A stretch of DNA of 64,000 nt from NCBI RefSeq assembly GCF_036108815.1, contig NZ_CP107985.1, positions 5,394,001 through 5,458,000 of the forward strand, read 5' to 3'. The DNA is from Streptomyces sp. NBC_00353 (GTDB lineage Bacteria > Actinomycetota > Actinomycetes > Streptomycetales > Streptomycetaceae). The notes beneath the pieces were generated by a model, which did no database searches, was not told where the DNA came from, and was given only the letters and a program-made list of their open reading frames with translations. Position numbers and translations under genes: made by a program. This document shows, piece after piece, positions 23,861 through 32,909 of the stretch. How positions within the stretch are numbered: position 1 is the first letter of the stretch; every line of letters begins with the position of its first letter.

Positions 23861-25372
23861 GTGGAGCTAGCTCTGGCGCCCGAGACCTTGGCGCGATGGC
23901 AGTTCGGAATCACCACCGTCTACCACTTCCTCTTCGTTCCCCTGACGATCTCTCTCGCCGCGCTCACCGCCGGCCTGCAGACCGCCTGGGTGCGGACCGA
24001 GAATGAGAAGTACCTCAGGGCCACCAAGTTCTGGGGCAAGCTCTTCCTGATCAACATCGCCATGGGTGTCGTCACCGGCATCGTGCAGGAGTTCCAGTTC
24101 GGCATGAACTGGTCCGACTACTCGCGCTTCGTCGGCGACGTCTTCGGCGCCCCGCTGGCCTTCGAGGCGCTGATCGCCTTCTTCTTCGAGTCCACCTTCA
24201 TCGGGCTGTGGATCTTCGGCTGGGACAAGCTGCCGAAGAAGATCCACCTCGCCTGCATCTGGATGGTCTCCATCGGGACGATCCTCTCCGCGTACTTCAT
24301 CCTCGCGGCGAACTCCTGGATGCAGCACCCGGTCGGCTACCGGATCAACAAGGAACGAGGCCGGGCCGAGCTCACCGACTTCTGGCATGTGCTCACCCAG
24401 AACACCGCGCTCACCCAGTTCTTCCACACCATCACGGCGGCCTTCCTGGTCGGCGGCGCGTTCATGGTCGGCATCGCCGCCTTCCACCTGGCGCGCAAGC
24501 AGCACATCCCGGTGATGCGCACCTCGCTGCGGCTCGGACTGATCACCGTCGTGATCGCCGGACTCCTCACCGCCGTCAGCGGCGACCTGCTCGGCAAGGT
24601 CATGTTCAAGCAGCAGCCGATGAAGATGGCCGCCGCCGAGGCTCTCTGGGAGGGGCAGAACTCGGCACCCTTCTCGATCTTCGCGGTCGGCGATGTGGCC
24701 AAGGGGCACAACACCGTGGAGATCTCCGTCCCGGGGATACTGTCGTTCCTCGCGGACGACAACTTCCACTCGTACATCCCCGGCATCAACGACATCAACA
24801 AGGCCGAGCAGGAGAGGTTCGGACCCGGCGACTACCGGCCCAACATCCCGGTCGCCTTCTGGAGCTTCCGCTGGATGATCGGCTTCGGCATGGCGTCCTT
24901 CGGTCTCGGACTGCTCGGACTGTGGCTGACACGGAAGAAGTTCATGCTGCGACCGGGGCTGCGGACCGGTGAGGACGAGGTGCCGCATCTGGTCCTCTTC
25001 AAGAGCAAGGCACTCAGCCCGAAACTCACCAAGCTCTACTGGATCGTCGCCCTCTGGACGCTGCTCTTCCCGCTGATCGCCAACTCCTGGGGCTGGATCT
25101 TCACCGAGACGGGCCGCCAGCCCTGGGTCGTCTTCGGGGTTCTGCAGACCCGAGACGCCGTCTCCCCCGGCGTCTCGCAGGGCGAGGTGCTCACCTCGAT
25201 GATCCTCTTCACCCTGCTCTACGCGGCGCTCGCTGTGATCGAGGTCAAACTGCTCACGAAGTACATCAAGGCCGGGCCGCCAGAACTCACGGAGTCCGAC
25301 CTCAACCCGCCCACCAAGATCGGCGGCGACGACCATGACGACGCCGACCGGCCGATGGCCTTCTCCTACTGA
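23861..25372 (+). CDS. cydA: CydA, cytochrome bd oxidase subunit I
   Basis: A 503-residue protein with nine predicted membrane helices. It carries the quinol site and the three haems of the cyanide-insensitive oxidase. His22 in TTVYHFLF matches the haem b595 ligand, a QEFQFGMNWSDYSRFVGDVF-type Q-proximal block follows helix 2, and GRQPWVV (about 425) is the invariant GRQP motif. The Q-loop is of the short actinobacterial kind. GTG at 23861 follows AAGGAGAAG. It is the first gene of the Rex-controlled cyd unit, 18 bp before cydB. It gives high-affinity O2 reduction in the plasma membrane. Confidence 0.97.
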   Translation: MELALAPETLARWQFGITTVYHFLFVPLTISLAALTAGLQTAWVRTENEKYLRATKFWGKLFLINIAMGVVTGIVQEFQFGMNWSDYSRFVGDVFGAPLAFEALIAFFFESTFIGLWIFGWDKLPKKIHLACIWMVSIGTILSAYFILAANSWMQHPVGYRINKERGRAELTDFWHVLTQNTALTQFFHTITAAFLVGGAFMVGIAAFHLARKQHIPVMRTSLRLGLITVVIAGLLTAVSGDLLGKVMFKQQPMKMAAAEALWEGQNSAPFSIFAVGDVAKGHNTVEISVPGILSFLADDNFHSYIPGINDINKAEQERFGPGDYRPNIPVAFWSFRWMIGFGMASFGLGLLGLWLTRKKFMLRPGLRTGEDEVPHLVLFKSKALSPKLTKLYWIVALWTLLFPLIANSWGWIFTETGRQPWVVFGVLQTRDAVSPGVSQGEVLTSMILFTLLYAALAVIEVKLLTKYIKAGPPELTESDLNPPTKIGGDDHDDADRPMAFSY

Positions 25373-25390
25373 GAGCAGAGGAGCGGAGAG

Positions 25391-26392
25391 ATGGAACTCC
25401 ACGACGTCTGGTTCGTCCTCATCGCCGTCCTCTGGACCGGCTACTTCTTCCTGGAGGGATTCGACTTCGGGATCGGTGTCCTCACCAAGCTGCTGGCCCG
25501 TGACCGCCAGGAACGGCGGGTCCTGATCAATACGATCGGGCCCGTCTGGGACGGCAATGAGGTATGGCTGCTCACCGCGGGCGGCGCTACCTTCGCCGCC
25601 TTCCCGGAGTGGTACGCCACGCTGTTCTCCGGCTTCTACCTGCCGCTGCTGATCATCCTGCTCTGCCTGATCGTGCGCGGTGTCGCCTTCGAGTACCGGG
25701 CGAAGCGGCCCGAGGAGAAGTGGCAGACCAACTGGGAACACGCGATCTTCTGGACTTCGCTGATCCCGGCCCTGCTCTGGGGCGTGGCCTTCGGGAACAT
25801 CGTGCGCGGCGTGAAGATCGATGCCGACATGGAGTACGTGGGCAACTTCGCGGACCTGCTCAACCCGTACGCGATCCTCGGCGGTCTGGTCACGCTCTTC
25901 CTGTTCACCTTCCACGGTGCGGTGTTCGCCGCACTCAAGACGGTCGGGGACATCCGGGAACGGGCGCGGGGCATGGCGCTCAAGCTGGGTCTGGTCACCG
26001 CGGTGCTCGCGCTCGGTTTCCTGATCTGGACCCAGGTCGACAACGGCGACGGCGAGAGCCTTGTCGCGATGATCATCGCTGTGCTGGCGCTGGTCGGAGC
26101 GATCGGTGCCATAGCGGTGGGACGTGAGGGCTGGTCGTTCGCGCTCTCCGGAGTGACCATCACCGCTGCGGTCGCGATGCTCTTCCTGACGCTCTTCCCG
26201 AACGTCATGCCGTCCTCGCTGAACGACGCCTGGAACCTCACGGTCACCAACGCCTCGTCCAGTCCGTACACGCTGAAGATCATGACCTGGTGCGCTGGGA
26301 TCGCCACCCCCGTGGTGATGCTGTACCAGGGATGGACGTACTGGGTGTTCCGCAAGCGGATCGGCACGCAGCACATCGCCGAAGCGCACTGA
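25391..26392 (+). CDS. cydB: CydB, cytochrome bd oxidase subunit II
   Basis: A 333-residue membrane partner of CydA with eight to nine helices. The N-terminus LHDVWFVLIAVLWTGYFFLE followed by GFDFGIG is the CydB signature, with the acidic residue in helix 1 thought to form part of the proton path. GPVWDGNEVWLLTAGGATFA (about 50-70) is the second conserved block. AGAGGAGCGGAG precedes the ATG. Translation follows cydA after 18 bp, and a strong hairpin lies 20 bp after its stop, so cydCD may be partly uncoupled. Confidence 0.97.
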   Translation: MELHDVWFVLIAVLWTGYFFLEGFDFGIGVLTKLLARDRQERRVLINTIGPVWDGNEVWLLTAGGATFAAFPEWYATLFSGFYLPLLIILLCLIVRGVAFEYRAKRPEEKWQTNWEHAIFWTSLIPALLWGVAFGNIVRGVKIDADMEYVGNFADLLNPYAILGGLVTLFLFTFHGAVFAALKTVGDIRERARGMALKLGLVTAVLALGFLIWTQVDNGDGESLVAMIIAVLALVGAIGAIAVGREGWSFALSGVTITAAVAMLFLTLFPNVMPSSLNDAWNLTVTNASSSPYTLKIMTWCAGIATPVVMLYQGWTYWVFRKRIGTQHIAEAH

Positions 26393-26412
26393 CGCACCCG
26401 GGCCTCTCTTTC

Positions 26413-26446
26413 GGGCGGGCGAAGGGCCCCGTCCCTTCGCCCGCCC
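26413..26446 (+). terminator. Hairpin between cydB and cydCD
   Basis: GGGCGGGCGAAGGG (26413-26426) pairs perfectly with CCCTTCGCCCGCCC (26433-26446), 6-nt loop. It lies inside the cyd locus, so it probably attenuates readthrough or stabilises the cydAB message rather than closing an operon. Confidence 0.8.
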
Positions 26447-26475
26447 CGGTCCACCGAACGAGCTCTCTGGGGGCT

Positions 26476-26489
26476 GTTTCACGTGAAAC
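26476..26489. other. parS site covering the cydCD start codon
   Basis: GTTTCACGTGAAAC, an exact parS match. Its seventh to ninth positions from the centre supply the GTG start of cydCD (26483), so ParB binding and translation initiation share the same bases. Confidence 0.95.
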
Positions 26490-29400
26490 CGATCGACCCG
26501 CGTCTGCTCCGTTACGCCCGCGCCACCCGGCTCTTCCTGGCGGCCGTGGTGGCACTCGGAGTGGTCGGGGCTGCGCTGGTCATCACCCAGGCCATGCTCA
26601 TCGCCGACGTGGTGGTGGGCGGGTTCGAGGACGGGCTCACCGTTCCCGGGCTGCGCACCCCGCTGATCCTGCTCGTGGCGGTCGCGCTCGGCCGCGGGCT
26701 GGTCTCCTGGCTGACCGAGCTGGCCGCGTACCGGGCCAGTGCGGCGGTCAAGTCCGAGCTCCGCGGCCGGCTGCTCGACCGGGCGGCGGCGCTCGGGCCG
26801 GACTGGCTGAGCGGCCAGCGCACCGGTTCACTGGTGGCGCTCGCCACCCGTGGTGTCGACGCGCTGGACGACTACTTCGCGCGCTATCTGCCGCAGCTCG
26901 GACTCGCGGTGGTCGTTCCGGTGGCAGTCCTCGCCAGGATCGTCACCGAGGACTGGGTATCGGCAGCGATCATCGTGGTCACGCTGCCGCTCATCCCGCT
27001 CTTCATGATTCTGATCGGCTGGGCCACCCAGTCCCGGATGGACCGCCAGTGGCAGCTGCTCTCGCGGCTCTCCGGACACTTTCTCGACGTGGTCGCCGGA
27101 CTGCCGACGCTGAAGGTCTTCGGCCGCGCCAAGGCCCAGGCCGAGTCCATCCGCACCATCACCTCGCAGTACCGCAGGGCCACCCTGCGGACCCTGCGGA
27201 TCGCCTTTCTGTCGTCCTTCGCCCTGGAGCTCCTCGCCACCCTTTCGGTGGCACTGGTCGCCGTCACCATCGGCATGCGGCTCGTGCACGGTGAACTCGA
27301 CCTCTACACCGGCCTGGTGGTGCTGATCCTCGCGCCCGAGGCCTATCTGCCGATCCGGCAGGTCGGGGCGCAGTACCACGCGGCAGCCGAGGGGCTTGCG
27401 GCCGCGGAGGAGATCTTCGCGATTCTGGAGACCGAGCCGCAGGCGGGCGGTACGGCGGACGTCCCGCCGTCGCTGCGGCTGGAGCTGGAGGGGGTGACCG
27501 TCCGGCACGAGGGCCGTGCCGAACCTTCGCTGGACGGGGCCTCGCTGGTGGTGGACGAGGGGGAGACCGTCGCCCTGGTCGGCCCGAGTGGTGTCGGGAA
27601 GTCCACGCTGCTCAATGTGGTGCTGGGGTTCGCGGCGCCCGACGAGGGACGGATACGGGTCGGCGGCGTCGATCTGGCGACGCTCGCGCCCGAGCGCTGG
27701 CGGGAACGGATCGCCTGGGTGCCGCAGCGCCCACAGCTCTTCGCGGGCACGATCGCGGAGAACGTACGGCTGGCCCGGCCGGACGCGGACGACAGCGCGG
27801 TGACGGCGGCGCTGCGGGACGCGGGGGCGTACGACTTCGTGGCGGAACTGCCCGACGGCGCGCAGACGCTCCTCGGCGAGGACGGCGCGGGACTCTCCGC
27901 CGGTCAGCGGCAGCGGCTCGCCCTTGCGCGGGCGTTCCTCGCCGACCGGCCGCTCCTGCTGCTCGACGAGCCGACCGCGAGCCTGGACGGCGAGACGGAG
28001 GCGGGGATCGTCGAGGCGGTACGGAGGCTGGCGGCGGGGCGGACCGTGCTGCTGGTCGTGCACCGTCCGGCGCTGCTCTCGATCGCCGACCGGGTGGTGG
28101 AGCTGGAACCCGGTGCGGCACCGGAACGGCAGTGGGCAACGGCGCCGGACGAGGGGGCGGCCGTGGTGCCCCGTCAGGCGCGCACGGACGGCTCCGGGAA
28201 CCGGGACACGTACGGAGCCGGGCAGGAGTCCGAGGTGCTGCGGGAGACCGCAGCCCGGTCCGGGCAGGTACTCGCCCGGGTCCGGGAGGCCGCAGGGGCA
28301 CAGCGCGGACAACTGGCGCTCGCACTGCTGCTGAGCAGCCTCGCTCTGGCGTCGGCCGTCGGACTCATGGCCGTCTCCGGCTGGCTGATCTCCCGCGCCT
28401 CCGAACAGCCCCCGGTGCTCTATCTGATGGTCGCCGTGACAGCGACCCGCGCCTTCGGGCTCGGGCGCGCCGTCTTCCGCTACGCCGAGCGTCTCGTCTC
28501 GCACGACGCTGTGCTGAAGATGCTCGCCGAGCTGCGCGTCGCCGTGTACCGCGGACTGGAACGCATCGCGCCGGCCGGACTGGGCCGGACGCGGCGAGGG
28601 GATCTGCTGTCCCGGCTCGTCGCCGATGTGGACGCGCTGCAGGACTACTGGCTGCGGTGGCTGCTGCCTGCCGGAACCGCGGTCGTGGTGGGAGCTGCGG
28701 CAGCCGGGTTCACCGGCTGGCTGCTGCCCCAGGCGGGTGTCGTGCTCGCTCTCGGACTGCTGCTGGCCGGGGTCGGGGTGCCGCTCGTGAGTGGCGCCTG
28801 TGCCCGTCGCGCGGAACGCCAACTGGCGCCCGCGCGGGCCGATCTGGCCACCCGGATCACCGATCTGCTCGGCGGGACCGCCGAACTGACCGTCGCGGGC
28901 GCGCTGCCCGCGCGCAAGGAGAGGACGCGGGAGGCCGACACCGTCCTGACCCGGATCGCATCACGCGCGGCGACGGCCACCGCACTCGGCGGCGGCCTCT
29001 CCGCCCTTATCTGCGGCCTCACCGTCGTCGCCGCCGCACTCGTCGCTCTCCCGGCTGTTCACGACGGACGGCTGGAGGGTGTGGAACTCGCGGTGGTGGT
29101 GCTCACCCCGCTTGCCGCCTTCGAGGCCGTCACCGGGCTGCCACTCGCCGTGCAGTACCGGCAGCGGGTCAAGCGGAGCGCGGAGCGGGTGTACGAGGTG
29201 CTGGACGCCCCGGTGCCGGTGCACGAGCCCCTGACCCCGGCCGAAGCCCCCGCGACACCTTTCCCGCTGGAGGTACGGGGGGTGGCGGCCCGCCATGCGG
29301 GAGCGTCGCGGGACGCCCTGGACTCCGTCGACCTGACGCTGACCGCAGGCCGGCGCATTGCGGTCGTCGGCCCCTCGGGCTCCGGGAAGACCACCCTCGC

Positions 29401-30031
29401 GCAGGTCCTGCTCCGCTTCCTGGACGCGCGGGCGGGGACGTACCGGATCGGTGGTGTGGAGGCCTCGGCGCTGGACGGGGACACCGTCCGGCGGTTCGTC
29501 GGGCTCTGTGCCCAGGACGCGCATGTCTTCGACAGCTCCATCCGGGAGAACCTGCGGCTGGCCCGTACCGTCGCAACGGACGACGAGCTGCGGGCCGCCC
29601 TCGCCCGGGCACGGCTGCTCGACTGGGCAGAAGCGCTGCCCGACGGGCTCGACACCCTCGTCGGCGAGCACGGGGCGCGTCTCTCCGGCGGCCAGCGCCA
29701 GCGGCTCGCGCTGGCCCGGGCGCTCCTCGCCGACTTTCCCGTGCTCGTTCTGGACGAGCCCGCAGAGCATCTCGACCTGGCGACGGCGGACGCCCTGACC
29801 GCAGATCTGCTGGTCGCGACCGAGGGACGTACGACAGTCCTGATCACCCATCGACTGGCGGGGCTCGAAGCGGTCGACGAGGTATTGGTGATGGACGCAG
29901 GCAGGATCGTGCAGCGTGGTCCGTATGCCGCTCTCGCGGCGACGGACGGCCCGCTGCGCCGGATGCTGGAGCGCGAACGGGAGACCGTGCGGGAGGCGGA
30001 TCGAGTGCCGGACGGTGCCGCGCGGGCGTAG
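26483..30031 (+). CDS. cydCD: CydDC fusion, thiol-reductant ABC exporter
   Basis: A 1182-residue fusion of the two half-transporters that are separate in E. coli. The CydD-like half (about 1-560) has six helices, Walker A GPSGVGKSTLL near 370, signature LSAGQRQRLALARAF and Walker B LLLLDEPTAS. The CydC-like half (about 590-1180) has Walker A GPSGSGKTTLAQ near 962 and signature LSGGQRQRLALARAL. It exports cysteine/glutathione-type thiols required for bd oxidase assembly. A 50-residue charged linker joins the halves. The GTG start lies in a parS site, with a GGGGGC ribosome site upstream. It is probably transcribed from the Rex-controlled cydA promoter through the hairpin, or separately. Confidence 0.96.
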   Translation: MKPIDPRLLRYARATRLFLAAVVALGVVGAALVITQAMLIADVVVGGFEDGLTVPGLRTPLILLVAVALGRGLVSWLTELAAYRASAAVKSELRGRLLDRAAALGPDWLSGQRTGSLVALATRGVDALDDYFARYLPQLGLAVVVPVAVLARIVTEDWVSAAIIVVTLPLIPLFMILIGWATQSRMDRQWQLLSRLSGHFLDVVAGLPTLKVFGRAKAQAESIRTITSQYRRATLRTLRIAFLSSFALELLATLSVALVAVTIGMRLVHGELDLYTGLVVLILAPEAYLPIRQVGAQYHAAAEGLAAAEEIFAILETEPQAGGTADVPPSLRLELEGVTVRHEGRAEPSLDGASLVVDEGETVALVGPSGVGKSTLLNVVLGFAAPDEGRIRVGGVDLATLAPERWRERIAWVPQRPQLFAGTIAENVRLARPDADDSAVTAALRDAGAYDFVAELPDGAQTLLGEDGAGLSAGQRQRLALARAFLADRPLLLLDEPTASLDGETEAGIVEAVRRLAAGRTVLLVVHRPALLSIADRVVELEPGAAPERQWATAPDEGAAVVPRQARTDGSGNRDTYGAGQESEVLRETAARSGQVLARVREAAGAQRGQLALALLLSSLALASAVGLMAVSGWLISRASEQPPVLYLMVAVTATRAFGLGRAVFRYAERLVSHDAVLKMLAELRVAVYRGLERIAPAGLGRTRRGDLLSRLVADVDALQDYWLRWLLPAGTAVVVGAAAAGFTGWLLPQAGVVLALGLLLAGVGVPLVSGACARRAERQLAPARADLATRITDLLGGTAELTVAGALPARKERTREADTVLTRIASRAATATALGGGLSALICGLTVVAAALVALPAVHDGRLEGVELAVVVLTPLAAFEAVTGLPLAVQYRQRVKRSAERVYEVLDAPVPVHEPLTPAEAPATPFPLEVRGVAARHAGASRDALDSVDLTLTAGRRIAVVGPSGSGKTTLAQVLLRFLDARAGTYRIGGVEASALDGDTVRRFVGLCAQDAHVFDSSIRENLRLARTVATDDELRAALARARLLDWAEALPDGLDTLVGEHGARLSGGQRQRLALARALLADFPVLVLDEPAEHLDLATADALTADLLVATEGRTTVLITHRLAGLEAVDEVLVMDAGRIVQRGPYAALAATDGPLRRMLERERETVREADRVPDGAARA

Positions 30032-30114
30032 CAGGAGGGCGGCGGCTGCCGGATCGATTCGCAGGACCCACCGGTCCACTTTCCTCCCCATATAGGACTA
30101 ACTAGGCTCTGGGT

Positions 30115-31821
30115 ATGGCAGAGCAGGACCCGAAGGACTCACTCGAAGCCGCAACGCAGGCGACCCGCGGTCTGCAGGGCCTGTCCACCGAGCTCACCGC
30201 CCGCGTCCCGCAACTGCTGGAAGCGATGCGATCCGTCGGCACCGGGCTCGATCTGCACTCCACCCTCGATCGGATCTGCGAGACCGCCGCCGAGCTCACT
30301 CACGCCGATTACGCCGCCATCGGCGTCGCCGACGAGGGGGGCAAGGGGCTCTCCGACTTCCTCACACACGGGGTGTCGACAGAGGTGGAAGCCGCCATCG
30401 GGCACCGGCCCGACGGGCACCGGGGGCTTCTCGGTGCACTGCTCCACGACCCGGCCCCTGTGAAGCTCGCCGATCTGACGGCCGATCCGAGGTTCGCCGG
30501 ATTTCCGCCGGGCCATCCCCCGATGCGGACCTTCCTCGGCGTCCCGATCCGGGTGCAGGGCGAGATTTTCGGCAATCTCTATCTGGCCGAGAAGGACGGC
30601 GGGGGCGAGTTCACCGACTACGACCTGCACATGGTTCGGGTGCTCGCCACGGAGGCCGGGATCGCCATCGGCAACGCCCGGCTGTACGAGGCGGCACGCC
30701 AGCGCGAGCGGTGGATCGACGGATCGGTGGCCGTGACCACCGCGCTGCTCTCCGGCGGGGACGCCGACGATGCCCTCGCCGTCGTCGCCGAGCAGGCTCG
30801 CCATCTCGCTGCCTCCGCCGCGGGGATCGTGCTTCTTCCGGCCGAGGGGGGCGGGCTGGAGGTCGTCGCCGTCTCCGCCGACGAGCCGTCCGCCCCGCTC
30901 GGGGTGATCATCGGCCCGGAGAGCCCGGTGGTGGCGAAGCTGCTGGCCGGCGAGGCGGTCTTCACGGACGACTCGGCCACCGACTTCCGCATGGTCACCG
31001 GTCTTGCCCACCGGTTCGGCCCGAGCATGCTGCTGCCGCTGCACAGCGGCGGACGGGTGCTCGGCGCACTCGCCACCCCGCGGGCCCGGGGCGACCGGCC
31101 GTTCACCGAGACCGAACGGACCCTGGCCACACAGTTCGCCTCGCAGGCCGCACTCGCGCTGATGATGGCCGAGGCGCAGCGGGACCGGGAGCGGCTCGCA
31201 GTGTATGAGGACCGTGACCGGATCGCCCGTGACCTGCACGATCTCGTCATCCAGCGGCTGTTCGCCACCGGGATGATGCTGGAGAGCGCCCAGCGCCGGT
31301 CGGCGGTGCCCGAGGTGCAGACCGGTGTCGGCCGGGCGGTCGACGAACTGGACGTGACCATTCAGGAGATCCGTACCGCGATCTTCGCGCTGCAGCAGGA
31401 ACCCGCCGAAGCACCGTCCGGGCTGCGCATCCGCGTCCTGCGCGAGATCAACATGGCGGCCGTCCCGCTCGGCTTCAAGCCCGCGCACCGCTTCCTCGGC
31501 CCGGTCGACTCACTGGTCGGCGAACTGACCGGCAAGAACCTGATCGCGGCGTTGCGGGAGGCGCTGTCGAACGCCTTCCGGCATGCCGGGGCGTCCCGCA
31601 TCGACGTGGTGGTCGATGCGACTGTCACGCTGCCCGACGGACGCGACGCGGTACGTCTGTCGGTCGCCGACGACGGGGTGGGCATCCCGGAGGGCGGCCG
31701 GCGCAGCGGGCTGCGGAACCTGGCGCGCCGGGCGGAATCGCTGGGTGGGGCGAGCTGGTTCGGGCCGGGAATCGCTGAGGACGGGGGCGGCACGACGGTG
31801 GTGTGGGAGGCACCGCTGTGA
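30115..31821 (+). CDS. GAF-domain sensor histidine kinase (DevS/NarL-type)
   Basis: A 568-residue soluble kinase with two GAF domains (about 55-195 and 220-360), a HisKA_3 dimerisation helix with the phospho-His in ERDRIARDLHDLVIQRL-like sequence near 372, and a HATPase_c domain with ALREALSNAFRHAGAS (N box, about 480) and ADDGVGIPEGG (G box, about 522). This is the DevS/DosT layout, in which the first GAF may bind haem and sense O2, NO or redox. No response regulator gene is adjacent, so it is orphan. TAGGCT lies 5 bp before the ATG with no separate ribosome site, suggesting a leaderless message. The cyd locus upstream fits an oxygen theme. Confidence 0.9.
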   Translation: MAEQDPKDSLEAATQATRGLQGLSTELTARVPQLLEAMRSVGTGLDLHSTLDRICETAAELTHADYAAIGVADEGGKGLSDFLTHGVSTEVEAAIGHRPDGHRGLLGALLHDPAPVKLADLTADPRFAGFPPGHPPMRTFLGVPIRVQGEIFGNLYLAEKDGGGEFTDYDLHMVRVLATEAGIAIGNARLYEAARQRERWIDGSVAVTTALLSGGDADDALAVVAEQARHLAASAAGIVLLPAEGGGLEVVAVSADEPSAPLGVIIGPESPVVAKLLAGEAVFTDDSATDFRMVTGLAHRFGPSMLLPLHSGGRVLGALATPRARGDRPFTETERTLATQFASQAALALMMAEAQRDRERLAVYEDRDRIARDLHDLVIQRLFATGMMLESAQRRSAVPEVQTGVGRAVDELDVTIQEIRTAIFALQQEPAEAPSGLRIRVLREINMAAVPLGFKPAHRFLGPVDSLVGELTGKNLIAALREALSNAFRHAGASRIDVVVDATVTLPDGRDAVRLSVADDGVGIPEGGRRSGLRNLARRAESLGGASWFGPGIAEDGGGTTVVWEAPL

Positions 31822-31867
31822 CGGCCGTCTTTCGGCGGTTCGGGCGGGCCTCGGGGTGAACGGCGTC

Positions 31868-32734
31868 TCAGCCTTCGCTACGGTGCCTCCGGCGCTCGGC
31901 CACGAGCTGCTCGATGACGACCGCGACACCGTCCTCGTTGTTGGTGACGGTCCGGCCGGAGGCGGCGGCCAGCGCTGCGGGGTGGGCGTTGCCCATCGCG
32001 TACGAGGTGCCCGCCCAGCTCAGCATCTCCACGTCATTCGGCATGTCCCCGAAGGCGACGACCTCGGCGGGCGAGATGCCGCGTTCGGCGCAGCAGAGCG
32101 CCAGCGTGCTGGCCTTGGAGACGCCGGGACCGCTGACTTCCAGCAGGGCCGTGGGGCTGGACCGGGTGAAGGACGCTCGGTCACCGGCTGCGGTGTGAGC
32201 CACTTCGAGGAATTCGTCCGGTGCCAGTTCCGCGTGGTGCGCGAGGAGCTTCAGCACGGGGGCGCCTGAGCCCCGCACCTCTTCGTGGAGCAGCTTCTCG
32301 GCGATGGCGACGGTGGCACCCGGGTCGAGGTGGAACGGCGGGTAGGACGGTTCGTAGTGGATGCCGGTGGTCAGCTCGACGGCGAACGAGGTGCCGGGGG
32401 CGGCCACACGCAGGGTGTGGACGACAGCGAGGGCGACGTCGCGATCCAGCGGCCGGACCTGGACCAGCTCGCCGCCCGCGTGCAGATCGGCGACCGCGGC
32501 GCCGTTCGCGCAGATCGCCAGACCATGGCCGTGGACATGGTCGCTGACGACATCCATCCAGCGGGCCGGCCGGCCGGTGACGAAGAAGACCTCGATCCCG
32601 GCCTCCTCGGCTGCGGCGAGCGCCGCGATTGTGCGGTCCGAGACGGTTTTGTCGTCGCGCAGCAGAGTGCCGTCCAGATCGGTTGCAATCAGCCGGGGAA
32701 CGGCAGGCAGAGGCGAATCGATAGCTGAGGTCAC
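31868..32734 (-). CDS. HAD-IIB (Cof-type) phosphatase
   Basis: A 288-residue Cof-family phosphatase. Motif I is ATDLDGTLLRDD (about 17-28, nucleophile D19), motif II VTGRPA, motif III includes the KAST lysine, and motif IV FGDMPNDVEML (about 233). The C2-type cap lies between. It is cytoplasmic and acts on sugar phosphates, pyridoxal phosphate or similar metabolites. It starts with GTG at 32734 without a strong ribosome site. It is convergent with the kinase gene, 46 bp apart. A paralogue with the same TDLDGTLLR core and GDMPND motif lies at 44023. Confidence 0.9.
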   Translation of the reverse strand: MTSAIDSPLPAVPRLIATDLDGTLLRDDKTVSDRTIAALAAAEEAGIEVFFVTGRPARWMDVVSDHVHGHGLAICANGAAVADLHAGGELVQVRPLDRDVALAVVHTLRVAAPGTSFAVELTTGIHYEPSYPPFHLDPGATVAIAEKLLHEEVRGSGAPVLKLLAHHAELAPDEFLEVAHTAAGDRASFTRSSPTALLEVSGPGVSKASTLALCCAERGISPAEVVAFGDMPNDVEMLSWAGTSYAMGNAHPAALAAASGRTVTNNEDGVAVVIEQLVAERRRHRSEG

Positions 32735-32772
32735 CCAGCCATTCTCGCGTACGGGAGCGCACGGGTGTGCGG

Positions 32773-32802
32773 AGGGGCGCGCATTTGAGGATGCGCGCCC
32801 CT
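32773..32802 (-). terminator. Hairpin after the LLM oxidoreductase gene
   Basis: AGGGGCGCGCAT (32773-32784) pairs perfectly with ATGCGCGCCCCT (32791-32802), 6-nt loop. It lies downstream of the leftward oxidoreductase stop and before the HAD gene. A second small palindrome, ATGCC-TAA-GGCAT, is at 32815-32827. Confidence 0.8.
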
Positions 32803-32909
32803 GAGCTGGGGAACATGCCTAAGGCATATGCCAGAGGATCCGACGAGCCGCTGCCGCGCTGTCGGTGGCGGGTGTGCAGCCAGTGGGCGCGGCGGGCGGC
32901 AGGTGCGGG

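Noticed and set aside
23867..26482. An 871-residue open frame opposite cydA and cydB
   Set aside because: It is the antisense of two certain genes; it is rich in Glu/Arg/Gly with no domain. Long antisense frames are normal in high-GC DNA.
28132..30105. A 657-residue frame inside cydCD
   Set aside because: Arg/Gly/Ala-rich shadow in another frame of an ABC exporter with clear motifs.
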